Origin: Roseovarius salincola | GTDB lineage: Bacteria > Pseudomonadota > Alphaproteobacteria > Rhodobacterales > Rhodobacteraceae | Direction of reading: 5' to 3' | Length of the DNA stretch: 64,000 nt | Assembly: GCF_026891095.1 (NCBI RefSeq) | Contig: NZ_JAPTNL010000002.1 | Span: 434,001-498,000 of the forward strand | In this document: positions 52,331 to 61,363 of the stretch, piece after piece | Position numbering within the stretch: position 1 is the stretch's first letter | How the letters are laid out: every line of letters begins with the position of its first letter | Notes under the pieces: generated by a model | Told to the model about the DNA's origin: nothing | Seen by the model: the letters and a program-made list of their open reading frames with translations, nothing else | The model's database searches: none | Translations under genes and position numbers: made by a program

Positions 52331-52363
52331 GTCGCCGCTTGCGGCGACGGGGGCAGCGCCCCC
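52331..52363. repeat. dispersed palindromic intergenic element, right module, before polA
   Basis: GTCGCCGC-TT-GCGGCGAC (52331-52348) is followed directly by GGGGGC-AGC-GCCCCC (52349-52363), as in the copy at 8633-8752, and AAAATACTCCGGGGGA precedes them. It lies between the DsbA-like gene and polA and could act as a terminator. Confidence 0.65.
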
Positions 52364-52447
52364 ATGCCGTCCCGGCAGGTTCGCGCTGGAAGCGCGCGGC
52401 ACTTCATGGCAATACCGTCCCCGCAGGACATGTCAACGGGGGCGATC

Positions 52448-55258
52448 ATGGGCAATTCATTCGGCAAGGGCTGCCATCTTCACCTGATCGACGGCTCGGC
52501 CTTCATCTTTCGCGCCTATCACGCGCTGCCGCCGCTGACCCGCAAATCCGACGGCATGCCGATCGGCGCGGTGTCGGGCTTTTGCAACATGCTGCAACGC
52601 TATATCGACGGCAACAGCGCCAGCGCCGACGCCCCGACCCATATCGCGGTGATCTTCGACAAGGGCAGTCACACCTTCCGCAACGACCTCTATGACCAGT
52701 ACAAGGCCAACCGCGAAGCCATGCCCGAGGATCTGCGCCCGCAGATCCCGCTGACGCGACGCGCCACGGAAGCCTTCAACATCGCCTGCAAGGAGATCGA
52801 GGGTTTCGAGGCCGACGACATCATCGCCACGCTCACCTGCCAGGCGCGCGACGCGGGCGGCCGCGTGACGATCATCTCCTCGGACAAGGATCTCATGCAG
52901 CTTGTGGGCGGCGGGGTGGAAATGCTCGACGCCATGAAGAACCGCCTGATCGACGCCGAAGGCGTCGAAGAGAAATTCGGCGTCGGCCCCGATCGCGTGG
53001 TTGATGTGCAGGCGCTGGCGGGCGACAGCGTCGACAACGTGCCCGGCGCGCCGGGCATCGGGGTCAAGACGGCGGCCCTGCTGATCAATGAATTCGGCAG
53101 CCTCGATGCGCTGCTTGATCGCGCCGGGGAAATCCCCCAGCCCAAGCGCCGCCAGACCCTGATCGAGAACCGCGCCCAGATCGAACTCTCGCGCCAGCTT
53201 GTGCAACTCGATTGCCACATGCCGCTCGATTTCACGCTGGACGATCTCGAACTGCGCGACCCCGATCCCGACACGCTTCTGGGTTTCCTCGCTGAAATGG
53301 AATTCCGCACCCTGTCAAAGCGCATCGCCGACAGGCTGGGCGCCGAACCGCCGGTCATTCCCGATACCGACCCGGCGGGCGCCGATCCGTCCGCAACGGT
53401 GCCCGAATGGCCTGCCATCGCGCCCGACGCCTATGAATGCGTCTCGACCATGGCGGCGCTGGACACCTGGATCGCGCGCATCCGCGCTCATGGTCATGTG
53501 GCCGTCGATACCGAAACCACCTCACTCAACGAGATGCAGGCGGAACTGGTGGGCATCTCACTGGCCGTCGTGCCGGGCCAGGCCTGTTACATCCCGCTCC
53601 TGCATCGCGACGGGCAGGCCGAGGATCTCTTCAGCACCGATGCGCTGGCCGAAGGACAGCTGCCCTTCGATGCCGTGCTCGCGGCGCTCAAACCCGTGCT
53701 CGAGGACGATTCGATCCTCAAGATCGGGCAGAACATGAAATACGACGCCAAGATATTCGCGCGCCACGACATCACAGTGACCCCGTTCGACGACACGATG
53801 CTGATGTCCTATGCGCTCAACGCGGGCATTCATGGCCACGGCATGGATACGCTCAGCGAACGCTATCTCGGCCACACGCCGATCCCGATCAAGACGCTTC
53901 TGGGCAGCGGAAAATCCGCCATTACCTTCGACAGGGTGCCGGTCGGCGAGGCGGTGAAATACGCCGCCGAGGATGCCGACATCACCCTGCGCCTGTGGCT
54001 CTCGTTCAAGCCGCAGCTGCACCGCGAAAAGGTCACCACCGTCTACGAGACGCTGGAACGCCCGCTGTCGCCGGTGCTTGCGCGGATGGAGCGCCACGGC
54101 GTCAAGGTGGACCGCGACACGCTCAGCCGCATGTCGGGCAAGTTCGCCCAGAAAATGGCCCAGCTCGAAGAAGAGATCCACGAACTGGCCGGGCGCAAGT
54201 TCAATGTCGGCTCACCCAAGCAGCTGGGCGAGATCCTGTTCGATGAAATGGGCCTCGATGGCGGCAAGAAGGGCAAGACCGGCGCCTACGCCACCGGCGC
54301 TGACGTGCTCGAAGATCTGGCCACCGAACATGACCTTCCGGCGCGGGTGCTGGACTGGCGCGCGCTCAGCAAATTGAAATCGACCTATACCGACGCGCTT
54401 CAGGATCACATCGATCCGGCCACCGGACGTGTTCACACCTCTTATGTGCAGACCGGTGCCAATACCGGGCGTCTGGCATCGACCGACCCCAACCTTCAGA
54501 ATATCCCCGTGCGCAGCGAGGAGGGCCGCCGCATCCGCGAAGCCTTCGTCGCCGAGCCGGGCAATGTGTTGGTCAGCCTCGATTATTCCCAGATCGAGCT
54601 GCGCATCCTCGCCCATGTCGCCGATATCGACGCGCTGAAACAAGCGTTCCGCGACGGTCTGGACATCCACGCCATGACGGCATCCGAAATGTTCGACGTG
54701 CCGCTCGACCAGATGACGCCCGAAATCCGCCGTCAGGCCAAGGCGATCAATTTCGGGGTGATCTACGGGATTTCCGGCTTCGGGCTGGCGCGCAACCTGC
54801 GCATTCCGCGCTCGGATGCGCAGGGCTTCATCGACCGCTATTTCGAACGCTTTCCCGGCATCAAGGCCTATATGGACGACACCGTCGCCTTCGCCAAGGA
54901 ACACGGCTTTGTCCAGACCCTGTTCGGGCGCAAGATCCACACGCCCGAGATCGCCGCCAAGGGGCCGCGCGCGGGTTTCGCGCGCCGCGCCGCAATCAAC
55001 GCGCCGATCCAGGGCGCAGCGGCCGACATCATCCGGCGTGCCATGATCCGCATGCCCGCCGCCATCGAAGACCTGCCCGCGAAGATGTTGCTTCAGGTCC
55101 ATGACGAACTGATCTTCGAGGTTCACGAGGACTCCGCCGACACCCTCATCGCCACCGCCCGCGAGGTCATGCAGGGCGCCGCCGATCCGGCGGTCAGGAT
55201 CGACGTGCCGCTGGTCGTGGATGCGGGGCAGGGGGCGAACTGGGCCGAGGCGCATTAG
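52448..55258 (+). CDS. polA: DNA polymerase I
   Basis: This 936-residue polymerase has a 5'-3' exonuclease domain (about 1-290; HLIDGSAFIFRAYHALPPLT). A 3'-5' exonuclease domain follows with its DXE motif intact (VAVDTETTSLNEM), so proofreading is likely kept. The polymerase domain has LDYSQIELRILAH, RQAKAINFGVIYGISGFGLA and QVHDELIFEV. ATG 52448 preceded by GGGGG was chosen; the frame is open to 52364. It acts in repair and Okazaki fragment maturation. Confidence 0.96.
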   Translation: MGNSFGKGCHLHLIDGSAFIFRAYHALPPLTRKSDGMPIGAVSGFCNMLQRYIDGNSASADAPTHIAVIFDKGSHTFRNDLYDQYKANREAMPEDLRPQIPLTRRATEAFNIACKEIEGFEADDIIATLTCQARDAGGRVTIISSDKDLMQLVGGGVEMLDAMKNRLIDAEGVEEKFGVGPDRVVDVQALAGDSVDNVPGAPGIGVKTAALLINEFGSLDALLDRAGEIPQPKRRQTLIENRAQIELSRQLVQLDCHMPLDFTLDDLELRDPDPDTLLGFLAEMEFRTLSKRIADRLGAEPPVIPDTDPAGADPSATVPEWPAIAPDAYECVSTMAALDTWIARIRAHGHVAVDTETTSLNEMQAELVGISLAVVPGQACYIPLLHRDGQAEDLFSTDALAEGQLPFDAVLAALKPVLEDDSILKIGQNMKYDAKIFARHDITVTPFDDTMLMSYALNAGIHGHGMDTLSERYLGHTPIPIKTLLGSGKSAITFDRVPVGEAVKYAAEDADITLRLWLSFKPQLHREKVTTVYETLERPLSPVLARMERHGVKVDRDTLSRMSGKFAQKMAQLEEEIHELAGRKFNVGSPKQLGEILFDEMGLDGGKKGKTGAYATGADVLEDLATEHDLPARVLDWRALSKLKSTYTDALQDHIDPATGRVHTSYVQTGANTGRLASTDPNLQNIPVRSEEGRRIREAFVAEPGNVLVSLDYSQIELRILAHVADIDALKQAFRDGLDIHAMTASEMFDVPLDQMTPEIRRQAKAINFGVIYGISGFGLARNLRIPRSDAQGFIDRYFERFPGIKAYMDDTVAFAKEHGFVQTLFGRKIHTPEIAAKGPRAGFARRAAINAPIQGAAADIIRRAMIRMPAAIEDLPAKMLLQVHDELIFEVHEDSADTLIATAREVMQGAADPAVRIDVPLVVDAGQGANWAEAH

Positions 55259-55285
55259 GCGCCTTGGGTTGACATCGCGCCCGCC

Positions 55286-56023
55286 TTATCCCTCGAAGCG
55301 GAATTCCGGCAGGCTGTCCAGCGCGTCCTTCAGCGCATCGCCCCAGCCTTTCGAGATCACCTGGAAATACGGGTCGTCCTGCGCGATGCGCCCGCGCGGT
55401 CCCGCCTGCAGGCTGTCGGTCGGGTAGAAATGATAATCGAAGGGCGCGCCCACGGTCAGATTGGTCTTCACGGTGGAATCGAAACTCACCAGCAGCAGTT
55501 TCATCGCCGCCTCGAACCCCAGCCCCCGGTCATAGGCCCGCACCAGGATGGGCCGGCCGTATTTGGTCTCGCCGATCTGGAAAAACGGCGTGTCCTCGCC
55601 GGCCTCGATGAAATTGCCCTCGGGATAGATCATGAACAGGCGAGGCGGGCTGCCGGCGATCTGTCCGCCGATAATCAGCGTCGCGCCAAACGGGCTGTCC
55701 GATTGCAGCCCGCCCTTGCCATGTTGTTCGATCACCTCGCGCAGGGTTTCGGCCACCACGCGCGCCGCCTGAAACAATGACGGCACCTGCAACAGCGACG
55801 GTTTTCTCTCCTCGGGGGATTTGCTGCGCTCATCCAGCAGGCTGACCACCGCCTGTGTCGTGGCCAGGTTGCCCGCCGCCATCAGGGTGATGACCCGCTC
55901 TCCGGGCTGTTCCCAAAGCGTCATCTTGCGGAAGGTCGAGATATTGTCGAGCCCGGCATTTGTCCGCGTGTCGGACATGAAAACCAGCCCCTCGTCCAGA
56001 ATCATTCCCACGCAATATGTCAT
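55286..56023 (-). CDS. Anbu-type proteasome homologue peptidase
   Basis: This 245-residue Ntn-hydrolase starts MTYCVGMILDEGLVFMSDTR, so Thr2 becomes the N-terminal nucleophile after Met removal. The conserved Asp (SDTRT) and Lys (TFRKMTLW) of the proteasome fold are in place. Together with the three upstream genes it matches the Anbu (ancestral beta-subunit) cluster, whose product forms an open helical assembly. The physiological substrate is unknown. AAAGG precedes the start, and the gene lies 16 bases after the transglutaminase gene. Confidence 0.9.
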   Translation of the reverse strand: MTYCVGMILDEGLVFMSDTRTNAGLDNISTFRKMTLWEQPGERVITLMAAGNLATTQAVVSLLDERSKSPEERKPSLLQVPSLFQAARVVAETLREVIEQHGKGGLQSDSPFGATLIIGGQIAGSPPRLFMIYPEGNFIEAGEDTPFFQIGETKYGRPILVRAYDRGLGFEAAMKLLLVSFDSTVKTNLTVGAPFDYHFYPTDSLQAGPRGRIAQDDPYFQVISKGWGDALKDALDSLPEFRFEG

Positions 56024-56039
56024 GCCGGGGCCTTTGCTC

Positions 56040-56840
56040 TTACTGCTGCGCCACGTCGATCTGCACCTCGAGCGTCTCGCCCGTGCCGCCGACCCTCGAT
56101 CCCGATACCGGAGAAGCATCGCCATAGTCCAGCCCGGTCGCGACCCGCACATAGCGGGTATCGGGCGAGATGCCGTTCGACACGTCGAACCCGACCCAGC
56201 CCAGCCCCTCGATATGCACTTCGGACCAGGCATGCATCGCCTCCTGCACGGTCTTGTCGTCCAGCATGAGATACCCCGAGACATAGCGCGCAGGCGCCCC
56301 CAGTTCGCGGGCGCAGGCCAGAAAGATATGGGCGTGATCCTGACACACGCCGCGCCCCGCATCGAGCGCGTCCTCGGCGCTCCAGTCGGGATAGGACGCG
56401 CCGATCTCATAGGGCACCGCCGCGCGGATGCCCGCCGCCAGCGCGTGCAGCCCCTCCAAAGTCGGCGCCGCCGCCTCGATGCCGCGCAAAAGCGCGCGCG
56501 CACCTTTTCCGGCGCGGGTGCGTTCGGTCTCGCGTTGGTAAAGCCACAATGGCGCAGGCCCGCGATGCGCGCCAAGCACGCCATGGGTGTCGCTCAGCGC
56601 GACCTCGCCCTCGCTGATCACGCTCAGTTCCGTGGTGCCCGGCGCAAAGCTGATCAATTCGGTGGTATTGTGATGATAATCCTCGAATTCCAGCTCCTTG
56701 CGGCCATTCTTGACCCGTGTGCGCCAGCTGATGATCTGTTGCTGAGGCGAGGATTTCGGCGTCTTGCGCAATTGCTGAAGGCCGTATTTCACCGGCGTAT
56801 CAAAGCGGTAATGCGTGCTGTGCAAAATCTTGAGTCGCAT
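56040..56840 (-). CDS. transglutaminase-like protein of the Anbu cluster
   Basis: This 266-residue protein has an N-terminal beta domain (MRLKILHSTHYRFDTPVKYG). The transglutaminase/papain-like core has Cys in GRGVCQDHAH, His in EAMHAWSEVH and Asp in GFDVSNGIS, giving a full triad. It may hydrolyse or form isopeptide bonds in a peptide made by the ATP-grasp partner; this is a published-style prediction, not shown here. It lies 6 bases after the alpha-E gene. Confidence 0.9.
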   Translation of the reverse strand: MRLKILHSTHYRFDTPVKYGLQQLRKTPKSSPQQQIISWRTRVKNGRKELEFEDYHHNTTELISFAPGTTELSVISEGEVALSDTHGVLGAHRGPAPLWLYQRETERTRAGKGARALLRGIEAAAPTLEGLHALAAGIRAAVPYEIGASYPDWSAEDALDAGRGVCQDHAHIFLACARELGAPARYVSGYLMLDDKTVQEAMHAWSEVHIEGLGWVGFDVSNGISPDTRYVRVATGLDYGDASPVSGSRVGGTGETLEVQIDVAQQ

Positions 56841-56846
56841 GGCCCC

Positions 56847-57788
56847 TCACTCGTAGAAGCGGAAATCTATTTCGATCTGCCGTGCAATCCCGGCCAGTTG
56901 CGTCAGCATCTGCTGAATGAACTCATGCAGGCCGAATTCGAAGACCGCGCCGATCTCATGCACCAGATACATCCGTTCCAGCTGATCGACCTGGCGCAGC
57001 GACGGCAGCGGCTTGCGCTTGCCCTTGTGCAGATAGCGCAGGTTGCAATGCAGCTTGTCCACACAAAACGCCAGGCTGCGCGGCATCCGCTTGTCGAGGA
57101 TCAGGAACTCGGTGATTTCGGCGGGGCCTGCACCTGCGCCATAGGCCATGCGGAACCCGCCCCGCGCCGAAACCGACCGCAGGATGGTTTCCCACTGCAC
57201 ATTGTCCAGCGACGTGCCCACGGCGCTCGCGGTGGGCAGCAGCACGTAATATTTCACGTCCAGAATCCGCGCGGTATTGTCCGCGCGCTCCAGAAAGGTG
57301 CCGATCCGGGCGAAATCGTAGATCTCGTTGCGCAGCATCGTGCCATGGGTCATGCCGCGCACCAGCGCGGTATGCTGGCGGATCGCTCCCAGCACCTTGG
57401 GCAGGTCACGTTCCGACACCTTGCGCGCCAGCGTGCTGCGGGTGCGCATATAGGTGGCGTTGATCGCCTCCCAGACCTCGCCGGTCAGGGCGGTGCGCAC
57501 CATGCGCGCATTCTGCCTTGCCGCCTCGACGCAGGACAGTACCGAACTGGTATTGGCGCGCGAGCGCAACAGCCAGTCGATTGCCGCCTCCTTCGTGACG
57601 GCTTCGTTCTCGGCCCGGAACGCATCCAGCACCCCGGCCGATTGCAGCACCGAGATCCATTCCTCGTCGCGCGCCTCCAGCCGGGTCAGCGCGATGCGCT
57701 GGCCCGCCTCGATCAGCCGCGCGGTGTTTTCCGCCCGTTCAAGGTAGCGATACATCCAGAACAGGCCGTTGGCCGTTTTTCCCAGCAT
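56847..57788 (-). CDS. alpha-E domain protein of the Anbu cluster
   Basis: This all-helical protein of about 313 residues starts MLGKTANGLFWMYRYLERAE, the hallmark of the alpha-E family. The function is unknown; it always travels with the permuted ATP-grasp enzyme. The frame can start with TTG at 57797 overlapping the upstream stop, but ATG 57788 has GGGGGA nine bases upstream and the family N-terminus. Confidence 0.9.
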   Translation of the reverse strand: MLGKTANGLFWMYRYLERAENTARLIEAGQRIALTRLEARDEEWISVLQSAGVLDAFRAENEAVTKEAAIDWLLRSRANTSSVLSCVEAARQNARMVRTALTGEVWEAINATYMRTRSTLARKVSERDLPKVLGAIRQHTALVRGMTHGTMLRNEIYDFARIGTFLERADNTARILDVKYYVLLPTASAVGTSLDNVQWETILRSVSARGGFRMAYGAGAGPAEITEFLILDKRMPRSLAFCVDKLHCNLRYLHKGKRKPLPSLRQVDQLERMYLVHEIGAVFEFGLHEFIQQMLTQLAGIARQIEIDFRFYE

Positions 57789-57793
57789 TCCGA

Positions 57794-59218
57794 TCAATCC
57801 CCCAGAACCCAGGTGTCCTTGGTGCCGCCCCCTTGCGAGGAATTGACCACCAACGATCCCTTCTTCAGCGCCACCCGCGTCAATCCCCCCGGCGTCACCC
57901 GGATGCCCTCGGGGCTGACCAGAACGAAGGGGCGCAAATCCACATGGCGCGGCGCCAGCCCCTGGCGCGAGAATATCGGCACGGTGGACAGGCTCAGCGT
58001 CGGCTGCGCGATGTAGTTTGCCGGTCGCGCCTTCAGCTTTTTGCGGAAACCCGCGATCTCGGCCTTTGTCGCGGTCGGTCCGATCAGCATTCCGTAACCG
58101 CCCGATCCATGCACTTCCTTGACCACCAGATCGCTCAGGTTCTCCAGCACATGCGCCAGGTCGTCACGGTCCGAGCAGCGCCATGTCGGCACGTTCTGCA
58201 ACAAGGGCCGCTCGCCGGTGTAGAACTCGACGATCTCGGGCATGTAGGAATAGATCGCCTTGTCGTCGGCAATGCCCGTGCCCGGTGCATTGGCGATGGT
58301 GATGCCCCCGGCGCGGTAGACATCCATAATCCCCGGCACGCCAAGCTGGCTGTCGGGGTTGAAATTCATCGGATCGAGGAAATCGTCATCCACCCGCCGA
58401 TAGAGCACATCCACCGGCTTGTAGCCCTGCGTCGTGCGCATCGCGACGCGCCCGTCCACGACCCTCAGATCATGCCCCTCGACCAGTTCGACGCCCATCT
58501 GGTCGGCCAGAAAGGCGTGCTCGAAATAGGCCGAGTTGTAGATCCCCGGCGTCAGCACCGCGACCACCGGCTGCGATCCCGCCCCGGTCGGCGCCGAGGC
58601 CGCCAGCGAGCGGCACAAGTCGGTGGGATAGTTCTGCACCGGCTGCACCCGGTTCTGGCTGAACAGCTCGGGGAACATCTGAAGCATCGTCTCGCGGTTC
58701 TCCAGCATGTAGCTGACACCCGACGGCGTGCGCGCGTTGTCCTCGAGCACATAGAAATCGCCCGGCCCCGTGCGCACAAGGTCGATGCCGACGATATGGG
58801 TGTAGATACCGCCCGGCGGCTCGACCCCGATCATATGCGGCAGGAAGGCTTCGTTGCGGCTGATCATCTCCTTGGGGATGCGCCCGGCGCGGATGATCTC
58901 CTGACGGTGATAGATGTCGTGCAGAAAGGCGTTGATCGCACGCACCCGCTGTTCGATGCCGCGCGACAGCTTGGTCCATTCGGCGCCCGAAATGATGCGC
59001 GGGATGATGTCGAAGGGGATCAGGCGCTCTTCGGCCTCGGTGCGGCCATAGACATTGAAGGTGATGCCGGTCAGGCGGAACAGCTCTTCGGCCTCGCGCT
59101 GCTTGGCGCGCAGGTCGGCAGGGTTCTCGCGATGAAGCCAGTCATGAAACTGCTGATACGGCTGGCGCAGGGTCTCGTCATGCCCCCACATCTCGTCGAA
59201 ATATGGTGTTTCGCTCAT
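57794..59218 (-). CDS. circularly permuted ATP-grasp enzyme of the Anbu cluster
   Basis: This 474-residue protein belongs to the circularly permuted type 2 ATP-grasp family, with blocks RIISGAEWTKLSRGIEQRVR, FYVLEDNARTPSGVSYMLEN and the later KEVHGSGGYGMLIGP. Family members are predicted amide or peptide ligases. It heads the four-gene Anbu operon. The 302-base divergent region upstream probably holds the operon promoter. Confidence 0.9.
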   Translation of the reverse strand: MSETPYFDEMWGHDETLRQPYQQFHDWLHRENPADLRAKQREAEELFRLTGITFNVYGRTEAEERLIPFDIIPRIISGAEWTKLSRGIEQRVRAINAFLHDIYHRQEIIRAGRIPKEMISRNEAFLPHMIGVEPPGGIYTHIVGIDLVRTGPGDFYVLEDNARTPSGVSYMLENRETMLQMFPELFSQNRVQPVQNYPTDLCRSLAASAPTGAGSQPVVAVLTPGIYNSAYFEHAFLADQMGVELVEGHDLRVVDGRVAMRTTQGYKPVDVLYRRVDDDFLDPMNFNPDSQLGVPGIMDVYRAGGITIANAPGTGIADDKAIYSYMPEIVEFYTGERPLLQNVPTWRCSDRDDLAHVLENLSDLVVKEVHGSGGYGMLIGPTATKAEIAGFRKKLKARPANYIAQPTLSLSTVPIFSRQGLAPRHVDLRPFVLVSPEGIRVTPGGLTRVALKKGSLVVNSSQGGGTKDTWVLGD

Positions 59219-59520
59219 GGGTCAGCCTTTCACGATCGATGCTTGATCGAAATTATCGCTCCGGGCTGCGCCATGACCCGCTTTTGTGCCGGTTCCCTGA
59301 GCGGAGCATGGATTATGCACATTTCGTGACAGGTTAGCACAATAATTGCGCATTCATGAAAGAATCGCGCGGCGCACTGTGCTATTGTGATGGGGGTGTC
59401 ATGCGCTGTTTGCATGATGCCGCTTACAGGCGATGCCCTGCCGTTTCTGCGACGCAGCATAGACGCGAATCAGGTAGGGGCATGCATCCGCGCAACCTGT
59501 TTCTGTTGAAAGATGCTCCC
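59219..59520. other. divergent intergenic region between the Anbu operon and the stress-protein gene
   Basis: This 302-base, relatively AT-rich region should carry promoters for both directions. A minus-strand CATAAT with TTGTGC 19 bases upstream is a weak candidate for the Anbu operon. No RNA gene or clear operator was recognised. A short in-frame extension of the stress protein to ATG 59482 is possible. Confidence 0.4.
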
Positions 59521-59934
59521 ATGGCCCGCGAAACCAAGCTGATCCTCTGCCCCGTCAACCTTCGCCACATCAAGCTGGAATACAACGCCTACGAAGAGGC
59601 CGTGGAAATGGCCCAGCGGCGTGGCGCCAAGCTGATCGTGGCCACCGTCGCCCCCGAGATCGAGCGCAATCTGAATATCTATGATTCCGACAAGTACTGG
59701 GGGGATGAGCTCAAGAAGTTCATCGCCGCCCACCCCGCCACCGGCGTCGAGGTGGAAACCGTCGTGCGCAAGGGCGCGGTGCATCGCCAGATCGTCAAGC
59801 TGGCGGACGAACGCGACGTCGATGTGATCGTGATGGAATCCGCCAACCCCAAGGTCAAGGATTACCTCCTGGGCACGACCTCCAGCCATGTCGTCACCCA
59901 TGCCGAATGTTCGGTCTACGTGGTGCGCGGCTGA
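59521..59934 (+). CDS. universal stress protein (UspA family)
   Basis: This 137-residue protein starts MARETKLILCPVNLRHIKLE with one Usp domain: VDVIVMESANPKVKDYLLGT, then the Usp C-terminal block SSHVVTHAECSVYVVR. The nucleotide motif G-2X-G-9X-G is degenerate (LLGTTSSHVV). It is cytosolic and the ligand is uncertain. ATG 59521 gives the usual length; the upstream ATG 59482 (preceded by GTAGGGGC) would add 13 residues. Confidence 0.88.
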   Translation: MARETKLILCPVNLRHIKLEYNAYEEAVEMAQRRGAKLIVATVAPEIERNLNIYDSDKYWGDELKKFIAAHPATGVEVETVVRKGAVHRQIVKLADERDVDVIVMESANPKVKDYLLGTTSSHVVTHAECSVYVVRG

Positions 59935-59958
59935 ACGCCTTGCCGTGACGGGCGCGCG

Positions 59959-60372
59959 TCAATGCGCCCCGCCGCATTGGTCGTGATCGCCAAAGGCATG
60001 CAGGATGCGGCAGGGCGCGCCCTCGCGCGCGTCGCAGGCATCGGCGATCCGCAGCAACTCCGCTTCCAGACGCCTCAGCCGGGCGATCCTGTCGCTTATG
60101 TCCTTCAGGTGGTCCTGGGCGATGGCATGGATCTCGTCATGCGCCGCCGGGTCGTGATCCTCCAGCGCGGCCAGTTCGCGGATCGCATCCAGTGGCAGGC
60201 CCAGATCGCGGGCATGGCGGATGAAAGCCAGCCGTTTCAACCCGGCCAGATCATAGCGCCGCTGGTTGCCTTCGGTGCGCGTTTCCGGGGCGATCAGGCC
60301 CATATCCTCGTAATAGCGGATCGTCGTCACCTTGACCCCGGTGCGGCGTGACATTTCGCCGATGGAAAACAT
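59959..60372 (-). CDS. MerR-family metal-responsive regulator
   Basis: This 137-residue regulator has the MerR helix-turn-helix (MFSIGEMSRRTGVKVTTIRY) and a dimerisation helix. The C-terminus is rich in Cys and His (CDAREGAPC; HDQCGGAH), consistent with metal sensing. It diverges from a CDF efflux gene, and the intervening promoter has the 19-bp spacer and dyad typical of MerR activation. The metal is likely Zn, Cd or a similar divalent ion. Confidence 0.9.
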   Translation of the reverse strand: MFSIGEMSRRTGVKVTTIRYYEDMGLIAPETRTEGNQRRYDLAGLKRLAFIRHARDLGLPLDAIRELAALEDHDPAAHDEIHAIAQDHLKDISDRIARLRRLEAELLRIADACDAREGAPCRILHAFGDHDQCGGAH

Positions 60373-60384
60373 CGCATTTCCCCC

Positions 60385-60415
60385 TTGAACCTCTAGTCAC
60401 TAGAGAGATTAGATT
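60385..60415 (+). promoter_or_regulatory. MerR-type promoter and operator of the CDF efflux gene
   Basis: -35 TTGAAC (60385-60390) and -10 TAGATT (60410-60415) are separated by 19 bases that contain the perfect dyad CTCTAGT-C-ACTAGAG (60391-60405). The over-long spacer with a central palindrome is the hallmark of promoters twisted into activity by MerR proteins. It lies 13 bases from the regulator start on the other strand. Confidence 0.85.
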
Positions 60416-60445
60416 ACATCGGTCACAGTTCAAAGGGCCATCGCC

Positions 60446-61360
60446 ATGCCGCACGATCATCACCACCATCACCACAATCACGCCGCCGATCTTGGCGGCG
60501 ACCGCCGTGTCGCCTGGGCGGTCGGGGTCAATATCGCGCTGACGCTGGTGCAGATGGTGGCGGGCGTGATCTCGGGCAGCCTCGCGCTGATCGCGGACGC
60601 GGTGCATAACCTCAGCGACGCGCTGTCGCTGGTCATCGCCTTCGCCGCGCGGCGCATCGGGCGCAGGCCCGCCGACGCGCGGATGACCTTCGGCTATCGC
60701 CGCGCCGAGGTGGTCGCCGCGCTGATCAACTACACCACGCTGATCGTCATCGCGCTTTATCTCGTGGCCGAAGGGGTCCAGCGGATGCTGAACCCGGTGG
60801 GGGTGGATGGCTGGATCGTGGTGATCGTCGCGGGGGTGGCGCTGGTGATCGACAGTCTGACCGCCTGGCTGATCCATGGCATGTCAAAGGACAGCATGAA
60901 CATCCGCGCGGCCTTCCTGCATAACGTGGCCGATGCGATGGGGTCGGTCGCGGTGATCGTCGCGGGGACGCTGATCCTGCTTTATGACTGGCGGCTGGTG
61001 GACCCGCTGGTGACCTTCCTGATCGCGGGCTACATCCTTTGGCATGCCGCCCAGGGCATCCGCCCCACGATCCATGTGCTGATGCTGGGGAGCCCCGATG
61101 ACCCCGCTCTGGGCGATCTGGTGGCGGCGCTTGACGACATTCCCGGCGTGCGCGACGTGCATGCGGTGCATCTGTGGCGGGTGCAGGAACACGAAACCGC
61201 CTTCCAGTGCCATGTGGCGATGGAGCCGGATACCGATGCCATCGCCCTGCGCGCCCGGATCAAGGAGATGCTGGTCGCGCGCTTCGGCATCCAGCACAGC
61301 GCGCTTGAAATGGAACCCGCCGGAACCGCCTGCGACACGCCCCGCCTGATCGGTTCGTAA
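60446..61360 (+). CDS. cation diffusion facilitator metal efflux protein
   Basis: This 304-residue CDF (CzcD/ZitB-type) antiporter has a His-rich N-terminus (MPHDHHHHHHNHAADL). Six membrane segments carry the metal site in TM2 (LIADAVHNLSDALSL) and TM5 (FLHNVADAMGS). The C-terminal cytoplasmic domain is ferredoxin-like (VRDVHAVHLWRVQEHE). It exports Zn or Cd in exchange for protons. Expression is expected to be switched on by the divergent MerR protein. Confidence 0.93.
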   Translation: MPHDHHHHHHNHAADLGGDRRVAWAVGVNIALTLVQMVAGVISGSLALIADAVHNLSDALSLVIAFAARRIGRRPADARMTFGYRRAEVVAALINYTTLIVIALYLVAEGVQRMLNPVGVDGWIVVIVAGVALVIDSLTAWLIHGMSKDSMNIRAAFLHNVADAMGSVAVIVAGTLILLYDWRLVDPLVTFLIAGYILWHAAQGIRPTIHVLMLGSPDDPALGDLVAALDDIPGVRDVHAVHLWRVQEHETAFQCHVAMEPDTDAIALRARIKEMLVARFGIQHSALEMEPAGTACDTPRLIGS

Positions 61361-61363
61361 GCG

